NCBI GenBank assembly: GCA_903934295.1
Contig: CAIZNI010000013.1
Coordinates: forward strand, 188,285-252,284
Direction: 5' to 3'
Length of the DNA stretch: 64,000 nucleotides
Source of the DNA: an uncultured beta proteobacterium
GTDB taxonomy: Bacteria; Pseudomonadota; Gammaproteobacteria; Burkholderiales; Burkholderiaceae_E
Below the pieces are notes generated by a model. It made no database searches. It was not told the DNA's origin and saw nothing but the letters and a program-made list of their open reading frames with translations. The translations under genes were made by a program, and so were the position numbers. This document shows positions 27,674 through 39,615 of this stretch, one piece after another. The stretch's first letter is position 1, and each line of letters starts with the position of its first letter.

Positions 27674-28483
27674 CTAGCGATTCCCCGGCAATCGGTTTCC
27701 GGGCGTCGCTGCCGGCGCTGTTACCGGCGCTGTTACCGGCGCTGTTACCGGTGCAGTGACCGGTGCAGTGACCGGTGCAGCCACCGGTGCCGCCTGCGTG
27801 CCATACCGCCGCAGATACTCGCTTGCCTTGGCGGCCATCCACTGCGCGTTGGTCTCATCGCCGCGCCGCAGGAAATACTCGGGTGCGCCCAATCCCGCCT
27901 GGTTGCGCAGACTCGGATCGGCACCCTGTTCAACCAGGTAGCGCGCCAGCGTGGGCCGCCCCTCGCGGGCGGCCATCATCAGCGGCGTCGTCCCGTTCGC
28001 GGACGCGGTGTCGATGTAGGCATGGTTTTCCAGCAGCCAGGCGGCCATCTCCATCTGTCCGGCGCTGGCCGCGTAATGAAGCGGTGTCCAGCCCGGCATG
28101 TTGACCAGCGCGCCGCGCTTGAGCAGCGCGCGCGCCACCTCGAGGTTGCCCTGCAGCACCGCGTACATCAGCGCGGTCTCACCCTGTTCGTTGCGGATGT
28201 TGACATCGGTCAAAGGTGACTCGAGCAGCACCTGCAGCGACTTGAATGACTGCTCGCGCGCCGCCATCACGACCGCCGGACCTTTTTCCGGGTCCACCGC
28301 ATTGGACGACACGCCGCGAACCAGCAGCTTGCGCACGGTGGTGATCTCATCGAGTGCCAGCGCCTCGAAGAGTTCACGTTCGCCCGGCTCACGTGCCGCG
28401 AGCGGCCCGCCCGCGAGCGTCAGCAGGGCGATCAACAGCGTGAGCGCACGCCGGAAAATCATGTCAAACGACTTCAAGTTCAC
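27674..28483 (-). CDS. Ankyrin-repeat protein with signal peptide and low-complexity APVT C-terminus
   Basis: NEQGETALMYAVLQGNLEVARALLKRGALVN / GWTPLHYAASAGQMEMAAWLLENHAYIDT / NGTTPLMMAAREGRPTLARYLVEQGADPS. Confidence 0.93.
   Translation of the reverse strand: MNLKSFDMIFRRALTLLIALLTLAGGPLAAREPGERELFEALALDEITTVRKLLVRGVSSNAVDPEKGPAVVMAAREQSFKSLQVLLESPLTDVNIRNEQGETALMYAVLQGNLEVARALLKRGALVNMPGWTPLHYAASAGQMEMAAWLLENHAYIDTASANGTTPLMMAAREGRPTLARYLVEQGADPSLRNQAGLGAPEYFLRRGDETNAQWMAAKASEYLRRYGTQAAPVAAPVTAPVTAPVTAPVTAPVTAPAATPGNRLPGNR
27709..27790. repeat. 12-bp coding tandem repeat (GTTACCGGCGCT / GTGACCGGTGCA)
   Basis: Encodes (APVT)n in the ankyrin protein C-terminus; drifting copies. Confidence 0.93.
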
Positions 28484-29249
28484 TTTCCATCACTTTGAAT
28501 AAACGAAGAAAATTATCCGTCGTCACTTTTTCGATGTGCTCGAGACTGACGCCCCGCAGCTGTGCCAGCAGCCGGGCCACTTCCGGTACGAATGACGGCT
28601 CGTTCGTGCGTCCCCGATGCGGTACCGGCGCCAGATAGGGCGAGTCGGTCTCGATCAGCAGCTGTGAATCGGGCACCTGCAGCGCCACTTCGCGCAGCGC
28701 CTGCGCGCTCTTGAAAGTGACGATTCCGGAGAACGAGATGCAGAACCCCATCTCGATTGAAGCGCGCGCGGTGGGCCAGTCCTCGGTAAAGCAGTGCATC
28801 ACGCCGCCAGCGGCGCTGGCGCCCTCCTCCGCCATGATTCGCAGCGTGTCTTCCGAGGCTTTGCGGGTGTGGATGACCAGCGGCATCCCGACTTCGCGGG
28901 CCGCTCGGATGTGGACGCGGAAGCGTTCGCGCTGCCAGCTCAGGTCGCCGGTCAGTCGGTAGTAGTCGAGGCCGGTTTCGCCGATGGCGCGGATCCGGGG
29001 GTGCGCGGCCAGCTTGACCAGGGTCGCGACGTCGGGTTCCGGGGTGTCAGGGTAATCGGGATGCACGCCGACGGTGGCCCAGAGGTGCGGGTGGGTCTCG
29101 GCCAGCGCCAGTACCGCCGGAAAGTCGGGCAGGTTGACGCTGATGCACAGCGCGCCGCCGACCCGCGCCTCGCGCATGCGTGCGAGCAGCTGCGGCATCT
29201 GGTCGGCGAAGTCGGGAAAATCGAGGTGGCAGTGGGAGTCGACGAACAT
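28464..29249 (-). CDS. TatD family hydrolase
   Basis: MFVDSHCHLDFPDF...GETGLDYYR...ETDSPYLAPVPHRGRTNEPSFV. Confidence 0.95.
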   Translation of the reverse strand: MFVDSHCHLDFPDFADQMPQLLARMREARVGGALCISVNLPDFPAVLALAETHPHLWATVGVHPDYPDTPEPDVATLVKLAAHPRIRAIGETGLDYYRLTGDLSWQRERFRVHIRAAREVGMPLVIHTRKASEDTLRIMAEEGASAAGGVMHCFTEDWPTARASIEMGFCISFSGIVTFKSAQALREVALQVPDSQLLIETDSPYLAPVPHRGRTNEPSFVPEVARLLAQLRGVSLEHIEKVTTDNFLRLFKVMESELEVV

Positions 29250-29297
29250 GGACCGCAGTTTACCCCCGGTCCGGCGGTCGCCCCTTTGCCCGGCGTG

Positions 29298-29357
29298 CCC
29301 GTCAGAGGGCATGACCCTCAGAAGACGTGCCCCTCAGAGGGCGCCCCCCTCAGAGGG
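29298..29357. repeat. Array of four CCCTCAGAGGG-like palindromes at about 16-bp spacing
   Basis: CCCGTCAGAGGG (29298), CCCTCAGAAG (29315), CCCTCAGAGGG (29331), CCCTCAGAGGG (29347). Confidence 0.85.
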
Positions 29358-29745
29358 TGTGCGTCGGGCGCGGCGCGCTCAGCAGGGTCCCCAGCAGTGC
29401 CTCGATCTTGATCCGGGCCTGCTCGCCGGTCTCGTTGCTGGAAAACTGGATGCCGATGCCCTGCTGGCGTCCGGGCACGCCGGCCGGCGTGATCCAGCAG
29501 ACCTTGCCGGGGATCGGTACCTTGGCCGGTTCATCGAGCAGGGTCAGGATCGCGTAGACCGCGTCGCCGAGCTGCGCTGGGCGGGTGGTCGGCACGAACA
29601 GGCCTCCGCCCTCGACGAAGTGCATGTAGGCCGACGACAGGGCGCCCTTTTCCTTGATCGCCAGCTGGATGACGCTGGGACGCAGCCCGGTGGCCGCATC
29701 GTTGGGCGGTGTGGCCGATTCGGTCCTCTGGTGGGGCTGCTCCAT
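29350..29745 (-). CDS. PilZ domain-containing protein
   Basis: Located between holB and tatD as in other betaproteobacteria; GGGLFVPTTRPAQLGDAVYAILTLLDEPAKVPIPGKVCWITPAGVPGRQQGIGIQF. Confidence 0.88.
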   Translation of the reverse strand: MEQPHQRTESATPPNDAATGLRPSVIQLAIKEKGALSSAYMHFVEGGGLFVPTTRPAQLGDAVYAILTLLDEPAKVPIPGKVCWITPAGVPGRQQGIGIQFSSNETGEQARIKIEALLGTLLSAPRPTHTL

Positions 29746-29804
29746 GAGCGTTGCGTCCTTGCAGTGAGTGAGCGCCGAATCCCGTCAGCGCGCCGGTGCG
29801 GTCA

Positions 29805-30833
29805 TCAAGCGGCCGCGAACATCGACTCGTAGCGCAACCACACCTCTTCGGCGAACAGCCGCGCATTCAGCGGATGCTCGAGGATCGGCGTCTGGCGGTT
29901 CAGCCAGCCGGCCATCTCGCCGATTCGGGGCAAAGAGGTCAGCCGGCCGAGCGTGCGCAGCCGTGGCGCCTGAGCGGGAAACCGAACCGGCGCCGCGCCG
30001 GCGCTGACCCGGCCCAGGTCCCCGATCCATGACTGCAGGAAAGGGACCCAGAGCGTGGGCGGCGTCGTGGCAAAGCCTTCGGCTGTCTTCAATACCGAAT
30101 TCTCGGGGATCTGATCGCCGGCCAGTACCACCAGCCGATAGGCGGACGCCGCTGCGGGATCGGCGAAGGCCAACGCCCGCAGTGGGGCGCCATCGGCCAG
30201 CGCGAGCCATTGCGCCAGCATCGACTCCTCGCCCGGCAGCGCTTGCCGCAGCCAGGCGAGCGCCTGTGCGGGGGGCGGCGAAGCGACGGTAAACGGCACG
30301 CAGCGCGACCGCACCGTGGCTGGCAACGCACCCGCATTGCCGCAGACCAGCAGGAAGACGGTGTCGCCCGCCGGTTCCTCCAGCGTCTTGAGCAGGGCGT
30401 TGGCGGCAATGGCGTTCATCGATTCGGCTGGCTCGATCAGCACCAGCTTGTGCCCCGCCCGATGCGCGCCGATACCGACGAACCCGGCGAGCGCGCGGAT
30501 CTGGTCGACCTTGATTTCGCGCCGGGCGCGTTCCGATCGGGAACCGCCCTCTTCTTCGGTCAGCGGCGAAACGCGCCGGAAATCGGGATGGTTGCCACTG
30601 GCGTACCAACCGCAGGCATCGCAGCGCTGGCAGGCCGATCCGTCGGGCCCCGGCGCCTCGCACAGCAGGCTCTGGGCGAACCGGTCGGCCAGCCAGCCCT
30701 TGCCGATGCCCCGGTGCCCGCGCAGCAGCAGCGCGTGCGGGAGGCTCTCGCGCATGGCGAGCAGCTTCAGCAGTGACCCGTCGAGCCAGGCGGGCCAGGT
30801 GCGCGCGTCGGACGCTGCCGCCGGCTCGGTCAT
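29805..30833 (-). CDS. holB: DNA polymerase III subunit delta'
   Basis: LPHALLLRGHRGIGKGWLADRFAQSLLC...CQRCDACGWYASGNHPDFR...ANALLKTLEEPAGDTVFLLVC. Confidence 0.95.
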   Translation of the reverse strand: MTEPAAASDARTWPAWLDGSLLKLLAMRESLPHALLLRGHRGIGKGWLADRFAQSLLCEAPGPDGSACQRCDACGWYASGNHPDFRRVSPLTEEEGGSRSERARREIKVDQIRALAGFVGIGAHRAGHKLVLIEPAESMNAIAANALLKTLEEPAGDTVFLLVCGNAGALPATVRSRCVPFTVASPPPAQALAWLRQALPGEESMLAQWLALADGAPLRALAFADPAAASAYRLVVLAGDQIPENSVLKTAEGFATTPPTLWVPFLQSWIGDLGRVSAGAAPVRFPAQAPRLRTLGRLTSLPRIGEMAGWLNRQTPILEHPLNARLFAEEVWLRYESMFAAA

Positions 30834-30879
30834 CGATTCTTGCTCCAGTCGATTCGATAAATCACTTTAATTAACCGTC

Positions 30880-33662
<2,783 letters not shown>

Positions 33663-33674
33663 GCGCGGCGCGCG

Positions 33675-34478
33675 ATGTGCCTGATTGCCTTTGCCCTCGA
33701 TGCGCATCCGCACTACCGGCTGGTGCTGGCAGGCAACCGCGACGAGTTCTATCACCGGCCTGCCGAACCCGCCGCCTGGTGGTCCGATGAGCCGGGGGTG
33801 CTGGCGGGGCGCGACGCCCAGGCGCAGGGCACCTGGCTGGGGATCCATCGCAGCGGGCGCATCGCCGCGCTCACCAATGTGCGCGAAGGGGGGCGGCCCA
33901 GTCCGCCCGGCCTGTCGCGCGGCGCCCTGCCCTGCGATTTCCTGAGAGGCAACGCCTCACCGATCGAGCATGCCGAGCGGCTTGCCGACAACCCCCGCTC
34001 CCGATCGGCCGACTACGCCGGCTTCAATCTGCTGATGTTCCAGCTCGACCGGGCCGGTGCGCAAGCCGGCTGGATGAGCAATCGCCACCCGACACCGCGC
34101 ACCCTGGTCGCCGGCGTTCATGGGCTGTCGAATCACCTGCTCGACACCCCGTGGCCCAAGGTGACCGGCCTGAAGGCGGCAGTGCAGCAGGCGCTGACGG
34201 CGCCCGGACCGGCGAGCCTCGAGTCGCAGCTGTTCGCGGCGCTGGCCGATGCCCGGGAAGCGCCGGACGAGCACCTGCCCGGTACCGGACTGCCGATCGA
34301 GCGCGAGCGTCTGTTGTCGGCCGCCTTCATCCGATCGCCCGATTACGGGACCCGGGCCTCGACGGTGCTGCTGGTCGGGCGCGATGGCTCGGTCGAACTC
34401 ATCGAGCGCAGCTGGGACAGCCCGGGCCCCTCGGCGCCGCGCTGGCAGGAGCGCCGGCACGGATTCAGTCTCGACTGA
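33675..34478 (+). CDS. NRDE family (TANGO2-like) protein
   Basis: MCLIAFALDAHPHYRLVLAGNRDEFYHRPAEPAAWW...RDAQAQGTWLGIHRSGRIAALTNVRE. Confidence 0.94.
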   Translation: MCLIAFALDAHPHYRLVLAGNRDEFYHRPAEPAAWWSDEPGVLAGRDAQAQGTWLGIHRSGRIAALTNVREGGRPSPPGLSRGALPCDFLRGNASPIEHAERLADNPRSRSADYAGFNLLMFQLDRAGAQAGWMSNRHPTPRTLVAGVHGLSNHLLDTPWPKVTGLKAAVQQALTAPGPASLESQLFAALADAREAPDEHLPGTGLPIERERLLSAAFIRSPDYGTRASTVLLVGRDGSVELIERSWDSPGPSAPRWQERRHGFSLD

Positions 34479-34482
34479 ATCC
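34461..34482. terminator. Perfect inverted repeat GGATTCAGTC-TC-GACTGAATCC spanning both convergent stop codons
   Basis: 10-bp arms read directly; contains TGA (+, 34476-34478) and TCA (-, 34465-34467). Confidence 0.6.
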
Positions 34483-35748
34483 TGGCTCGCGCGCGACCAG
34501 CCAGCGGTCCAGGTCGGCGAAGACCTGCTGGCGGGCGGGCTCGGCTTCATTGAACAGCTCGTGGTACAGCCCGTCGTACCAGTGCAGGCTGACGCGGCCG
34601 GCGGGCGCGGCATCGGCGAAATCCCGGCTGCCCTGGGGCCGCACCAGCCGGTCGTCGCCGGCCACCAGCAGCAGCGTGGGCACCGCCAGTTCGCCGGCGG
34701 CGCGTCGGGCGTGCTGTCCGGCCTGTTCCAGCCAGCTCAGCAGCCGTGGGCTGATCCGGTCGTGGACCAGCGGATCGGCCCGATAGGCGCCCACGATCGC
34801 GGGATCGTGCGAGAGCCGGTTCGCATCCAGTCCATTGCCCAGGGCGAGTTCGGGCATCAGCCGGTTCAGCACGCTCACCAGCAGCGACAGCGGCCGACCG
34901 AGTCCGATCGCCAGCGCTGGTGAGGAGAGCACCAGGCCCGACACGCGGGCTCCGGCGCCCAGCACCAGATCGGCCGCGAGCGCCCCGCCCATGCTGTGCC
35001 CGAGCAGCAGGGGCGGTGCGCCCAGCGAGCGTTCGAAGTCGGCCAGCAGCAGGCCCGCCTCGGCGCGCAACTGGTCGGCGGCGGTGATGACGCCGCGCCG
35101 TCCGCCCGATTCACCGTGTCCGGCATGGTCGTGTGCCCGCACCCGCCAGCCGCGCTCGCACAGCCAGGTCGCCAGCGCGTCGTGGCGTGCGCTGTGCTCG
35201 CCCAGCCCATGCAGCAGGTAGAGGCCGCCGCCATGCCCCCGTTCCGGGCGCCATTCCCGCTGACGCAAGCTCGGACCATCCGCCCGCGCAGGCTCGCGCC
35301 ACTCGTGGCGGGTGACGGCGCCGCCCCACAGCGGGCGGCGCATGTGGCGGTGCGCGATGCCGACCTCGTCATAGACCTCGCCCTGCGCCACGAAACCATG
35401 GCGCCGATAGAAGTCCAGCGCGTGCGTCTGGGCGCTCAGCTGCACGGCGGTGTCGCCGCGCCGGCGGGCTTCACCGACTAGCGCGGTCAGGATCCGCCCG
35501 CCCAGGCCCGCCCGGCGCGCGTCGGCCAGCACCGCCATCCGTCCGATGTGTCCATCGGGCAGCAGTCGCCCGGTGCCCACCGGCTGCCCGTCCTGGTAGG
35601 CCACGCAGTGGCGTGACACCGGATCGTTCTCATCCCATTCCAGGGACTCGGGGATCTGCTGCTCGTCGATGAAGACGGCGCGGCGGACCTGACCGGCCGG
35701 CTCGCCCAGCGACTCCCAGGTGCCCAGTTGCAGTCGGATCGTGTTCAT
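34465..35748 (-). CDS. Fusion protein: N-terminal GNAT acetyltransferase (ElaA-like) plus C-terminal alpha/beta hydrolase (lysophospholipase-like)
   Basis: MNTIRLQLGTWESLGEPAGQVRRAVFIDEQQIPESLEWDENDPVSRHCVAYQDGQPVGTGRLLPDGHIGRMAVLADARRAGLGGRIL, then LYLLHGLGEHSARHDALATWLCERGWRVRAHDHAGHGESGG...LLGHSMGG. Confidence 0.9.
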   Translation of the reverse strand: MNTIRLQLGTWESLGEPAGQVRRAVFIDEQQIPESLEWDENDPVSRHCVAYQDGQPVGTGRLLPDGHIGRMAVLADARRAGLGGRILTALVGEARRRGDTAVQLSAQTHALDFYRRHGFVAQGEVYDEVGIAHRHMRRPLWGGAVTRHEWREPARADGPSLRQREWRPERGHGGGLYLLHGLGEHSARHDALATWLCERGWRVRAHDHAGHGESGGRRGVITAADQLRAEAGLLLADFERSLGAPPLLLGHSMGGALAADLVLGAGARVSGLVLSSPALAIGLGRPLSLLVSVLNRLMPELALGNGLDANRLSHDPAIVGAYRADPLVHDRISPRLLSWLEQAGQHARRAAGELAVPTLLLVAGDDRLVRPQGSRDFADAAPAGRVSLHWYDGLYHELFNEAEPARQQVFADLDRWLVAREPGFSRD

Positions 35749-35752
35749 GGCG

Positions 35753-36628
35753 TCAGTCTCCGGTTCCAAAGGCGGCGCGCAGCGCGGCACCGGCGGCGGC
35801 GTGCGCGCGGCGCGCCGCCGGCACGAAGCCGCCGTGCTGAAAGAAGGCATGCACCATGCCCTCGAACACGGTGCAGCTGACCGGCACCGCTGCGTCGCGC
35901 AGGCGCCGGGCATAGGCCAGCCCCTCGTCGAGCAGCGGGTCGAACTCGGCCAGCGCGAGCCAGACCGGCGCCGCCTGCGTCAGGTTCGGGGCCAGCAGCG
36001 GCGCGAATCGCCAGTCGGTGCGATCGGCGTCCTGGCGAAGGTAATGCTGGAAGAACCACTGGATCACGTCGGCGTCGATCAGGAACCCGTGCGCCATCCG
36101 GCGATGCGACTCGGTGTCCTGGCGGGCCGCCAGGCCCGGGTAGATCAGCAACTGCAGCACCAGCGGGATGCCCCGGTCGCGCGCGTGCAGCGCGGTGGCG
36201 GTGGCCAGTGTGCCGCCGGCGCTGTCGCCGCCCACCGCCAGTCGGGCGACATCGACGCCCAGCACCGGCGCCTGCGCACGCAGCCAGTCGAGCGCCGCAA
36301 AGGCGTCGTCTACCGCGGCGGGGAACCGGTGCTCGGGCGCCAGCCGGTAGTCGACCGAATAGACATGGCAACCACCCGCCCGCGCCAGCACCCGGCACAG
36401 CCGGTCGTGGGTCTCGATCGAGCCGATGGTGAAGCCGCCGCCGTGAAAGAACAGCAGGCCCGGTTGCGGCTCGGCCCAGCCGTGCGCCAGCGGCACGTAC
36501 TGGCGCACGGTGATCTCGCGACCCGGCAGGCGCAGCCGGTGGTCGTGCAGTTCATGCATCGCCACCGGCGCGACGTCCAGCGTGAGCACCGCGCGGGCGT
36601 AGGCTGCCCGCGCGGCCACCGCGCCCAT
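35753..36628 (-). CDS. Alpha/beta hydrolase, hormone-sensitive-lipase family; start may lie further upstream
   Basis: LFFHGGGFTIGSIETHDRLCRVLA...YRLAPEHRFPAAVDDA...GGDSAGGTLATATAL. Confidence 0.93.
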   Translation of the reverse strand: MGAVAARAAYARAVLTLDVAPVAMHELHDHRLRLPGREITVRQYVPLAHGWAEPQPGLLFFHGGGFTIGSIETHDRLCRVLARAGGCHVYSVDYRLAPEHRFPAAVDDAFAALDWLRAQAPVLGVDVARLAVGGDSAGGTLATATALHARDRGIPLVLQLLIYPGLAARQDTESHRRMAHGFLIDADVIQWFFQHYLRQDADRTDWRFAPLLAPNLTQAAPVWLALAEFDPLLDEGLAYARRLRDAAVPVSCTVFEGMVHAFFQHGGFVPAARRAHAAAGAALRAAFGTGD

Positions 36629-36729
36629 CTCCGGATAGCGCGGGCCGGGCGCGCGGTGGGCCCAATGCAGGATCTTGGCGACCTGCGGGTCGAGCGCTGG
36701 CTCGCGCGCTGCGGCCGTTTCTTGCGCGC

Positions 36730-37494
36730 TCAGACGTCGAAGCCCGGGAAGTGGCGCTGAACCCGGCGCAGTGCCGCCGGCCAGGCGATCGAACCCCCCA
36801 TGCCGCGGGTGGCGGTGCGGGAGAAATCGCGCGCGGTGGCCAGCACACCCGGGTCGATGCGGATCAGCGGGGCGCCGCCCGCCTGCGCCAGGACCTGGAT
36901 CTCGCAGGCGCGCTGCAGCGTGAACATGTGCAGGAAAGCCTCGGGAATGCTGGCGCCCACCGTCAGCAGCCCGTGGTTACGAAGAATCAGATAGGCGTTG
37001 CTGCCCAGGTCGGCCACCAGCCGCGGCCGCTCTTCATCGCGCAGCGCGATGCCTTCGTAGTCGTGATAACCGAGGGCGCCCATCACCACCGACGCCTGCT
37101 GCGAGATCGGCAGCAGCCCGTCGCGCTGGGCCGATACCGCCACGCCGGCCGGCGTGTGGGTGTGCATCACGCAGACGACTTCCTCGCAGGCCTCGTGCAC
37201 CGTGCTGTGGATCAGGAAGCCCGCCGGATTGACCGGGTGCTCGGTGGCCAGGACCGGGCGGCAATGGCTGTCGACCTTGATCAGCGAGGAGGCGGTGATC
37301 TCCTCGAAGGCGAAGCCATAGGGGTTGATCAGGAAATGATGTTCCGGTCCCGGCACCCGGGCCGATATGTGGGTGAACACCAGGTCGTCCCAGCCGAACA
37401 GGGCGACGAGCCGGTAACAGGCGGCCAGATCGACCCGCAGCGCCCACTCTTCGGCGCTGACCTGATGGCGGATGTCGGTTTGCGGTGCGTTCAT
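36730..37494 (-). CDS. Class II aldolase/adducin family protein
   Basis: FGWDDLVFTHISARVPGPEHHFLINPYGFAFEEITASSLIKVD...VVCVMHTHTPAGVAVSA...LRNHGLLTVG. Confidence 0.94.
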   Translation of the reverse strand: MNAPQTDIRHQVSAEEWALRVDLAACYRLVALFGWDDLVFTHISARVPGPEHHFLINPYGFAFEEITASSLIKVDSHCRPVLATEHPVNPAGFLIHSTVHEACEEVVCVMHTHTPAGVAVSAQRDGLLPISQQASVVMGALGYHDYEGIALRDEERPRLVADLGSNAYLILRNHGLLTVGASIPEAFLHMFTLQRACEIQVLAQAGGAPLIRIDPGVLATARDFSRTATRGMGGSIAWPAALRRVQRHFPGFDV

Positions 37495-38588
37495 GTCCGG
37501 ATCTCCTGGTTGGGACGGGGGGCGTCGGCGGCCTCGGGATGGGCGAGGCCCTCGTGGCGGCCGGCGACGACGACGGAACCGCGCGGCGCAAAGACGCGCC
37601 GCAGGGTGTCGGTGAAGGGGCGGACCTCGGCGCCCTGCAGCAGGCCCTCGGTGTCGAGCCGCCGGTGCAGGGCGGCCAGCCGATAGTGCGGCACCGCCGG
37701 GTACAGGTGGTGCTCGATGTGATAGTTGACGTGGTGCGGAAAGAGCGCGAGCCGCACCAGCCATCCGAGCGGCCCGCGGCCCGGCAGGTTGGTGCGCGCC
37801 GCGGTCAGCGGCGACTCGTAGCCAGCGGGCGCGCCATGCTCGGCGACCGCCCGCAGGCGCAGCAAGGCCTGCAGCACCGTCGCCAGCGGCAGCAGCCACA
37901 GCACCGCATAGGCCGCCAGTCCGCGCCAGCCGCCCAGCAGCAGCGCCACCAGCGGCGCGCCAAGGTGGAAAGCGACCACCACCCAGCGATCGCGGCGCGC
38001 CGCGGTGCGCAGCGCCGGCGAGGTGTCGTCCAGCGGTCGCAGGGCCCGCCGGGCGTCGGTGTCGATCGCCGGCGCCCCGAAGAAATACGCATAGGTCCGC
38101 GGCGCGGTGCGCCCGCTCAGGTCGATCAGCAGCTTGCGCACCAGGTAGGCCCGTCCGCGCGGGTAACCGGCGTTCAGCGCAAGGTCCGGATCCTGCGTGC
38201 CGTAGAGGTGGTTGTGGTGCAGCCGGTGGGTGACCCGGTAGGTGCACATGGAAATGCCACCCAGCGTCGCCGCCAGCCGGCCGATCGCGTCATTGAGCGC
38301 GCGTGACGAGAACAGCCGGTAATGCGCCGCTTCGTGCGCCAGCACGAACAGCGCGTGCTGCTGCGTGCCCATCAGAAGCGCACAGGCGGCGACCAGCGCC
38401 CAGGCGCCCGCCTGCCAGGCCGACCAGCCGGCCCACACGAGCAGCGCGATCGCGAGAAAGGTCAGTGCCGGCGCGAGCACCCCGCGCCGGTCGTCCAGCC
38501 GGGTAAACGGCGCGAGCTGCGCGGCCTCAAGCAGCCGGCGCACGCGCCGGCCGTCGACCCGGAATTCTTCTCCGCGTTCGCCGGCCAT
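37491..38588 (-). CDS. Fatty acid desaturase
   Basis: Three His boxes: LAHEAAHYRLF, HRLHHNHLYG, NYHIEHHLYPAVPHY. Confidence 0.94.
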   Translation of the reverse strand: MAGERGEEFRVDGRRVRRLLEAAQLAPFTRLDDRRGVLAPALTFLAIALLVWAGWSAWQAGAWALVAACALLMGTQQHALFVLAHEAAHYRLFSSRALNDAIGRLAATLGGISMCTYRVTHRLHHNHLYGTQDPDLALNAGYPRGRAYLVRKLLIDLSGRTAPRTYAYFFGAPAIDTDARRALRPLDDTSPALRTAARRDRWVVVAFHLGAPLVALLLGGWRGLAAYAVLWLLPLATVLQALLRLRAVAEHGAPAGYESPLTAARTNLPGRGPLGWLVRLALFPHHVNYHIEHHLYPAVPHYRLAALHRRLDTEGLLQGAEVRPFTDTLRRVFAPRGSVVVAGRHEGLAHPEAADAPRPNQEIRT

Positions 38589-38592
38589 CGGC

Positions 38593-39591
38593 TCAGACCA
38601 GCTTGACGAGCTGCTTGCCGAAGTTCTGGCCCTTGAGCAAGCCCATGAAGGCCTGCGGCGCGCTTTCCAGGCCCTGCGCCACCGTCTCGCGATAGCGCAG
38701 GCGTCCTTCGGCCACCGCGGCGCCCAGTTCGGCCAGCGCCTGCGGCCAGATCTGCGGATGCTCGGAAATGATGAAACCCTGGACTTTCAGGCGACTCACC
38801 AGGATGGCGCGGATGTTGTTCACCGGGATGGCCTGGCCGTCGTAGCCGGCAATCAGTCCGCAGACCGCGATGCGCCCGAAGGCGTTCATGCGCGCCAGCA
38901 CCAGGTCGAGAACCTCGCCGCCGGTGTTCTCGAAATAGCCGTCGATGCCGTTCGGCGTGGCCGCCTTCAGGTCATCGCGCAGCTTGCCCGCCTTGTAGTC
39001 GACGCAGGCATCGAAGCCGAATTCCTCGACCACTGCCCGGCACTTGTCGGGACCGCCCGCCACGCCAACCACCCGGCAGCCCTTCGCCTTGGCCAGCTGG
39101 CCGACCACCGAGCCGACCGCGCCGCTGGCGGCCGACACCACCACCGTCTCGCCGGCCTTGGGTTCGATGATGCCGTTCAGCCCGTACCAGGCGGTCACGC
39201 CCGGCATGCCCACGCAGCCCAGGTAGGCCGACAGCGGCACGCGGCTGGTGTCGACCTTGGTGAGTCCGGTGCCGGCGACCACGCCGTAGAGCTGCCAGCC
39301 GACGCGTCCGATCACCTTGTCGCCCGGCTGGAAGCCGGGGTGGCGCGACTCGACCACTTCGCCCGCGGTCCCGCCTTCCATCACCTTGTCCAGCGGCTGG
39401 GGCTGGGCGTAGGACTTGCCGTCGTCCATGCGTCCGCGCATGTAGGGGTCGAGCGACAGGAAATGGTTGCGCACCAGCACCTCGCCGTCGGCCAGGGTCG
39501 GCAGCGGCGCCTGTTCGAGGCGGAAATTCTCGGGCGTGACGGCGCCGCGAGGGCGATTGGCCAGCACGATTCGCTGATTGATGAGGGTCAT
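38593..39591 (-). CDS. NADP-dependent oxidoreductase (MDR superfamily, CurA/PTGR-like)
   Basis: LANRPRGAVTPENFRLEQAPLPTLADGEVLVRNHFLSLDPYMRGRMDDGKSYAQP...VSAASGAVGSVVGQLAKAKGCRVVGVAGG. Confidence 0.94.
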   Translation of the reverse strand: MTLINQRIVLANRPRGAVTPENFRLEQAPLPTLADGEVLVRNHFLSLDPYMRGRMDDGKSYAQPQPLDKVMEGGTAGEVVESRHPGFQPGDKVIGRVGWQLYGVVAGTGLTKVDTSRVPLSAYLGCVGMPGVTAWYGLNGIIEPKAGETVVVSAASGAVGSVVGQLAKAKGCRVVGVAGGPDKCRAVVEEFGFDACVDYKAGKLRDDLKAATPNGIDGYFENTGGEVLDLVLARMNAFGRIAVCGLIAGYDGQAIPVNNIRAILVSRLKVQGFIISEHPQIWPQALAELGAAVAEGRLRYRETVAQGLESAPQAFMGLLKGQNFGKQLVKLV

Positions 39592-39615
39592 GGGATGCCT
39601 TCCGTTCAGTAGGGG

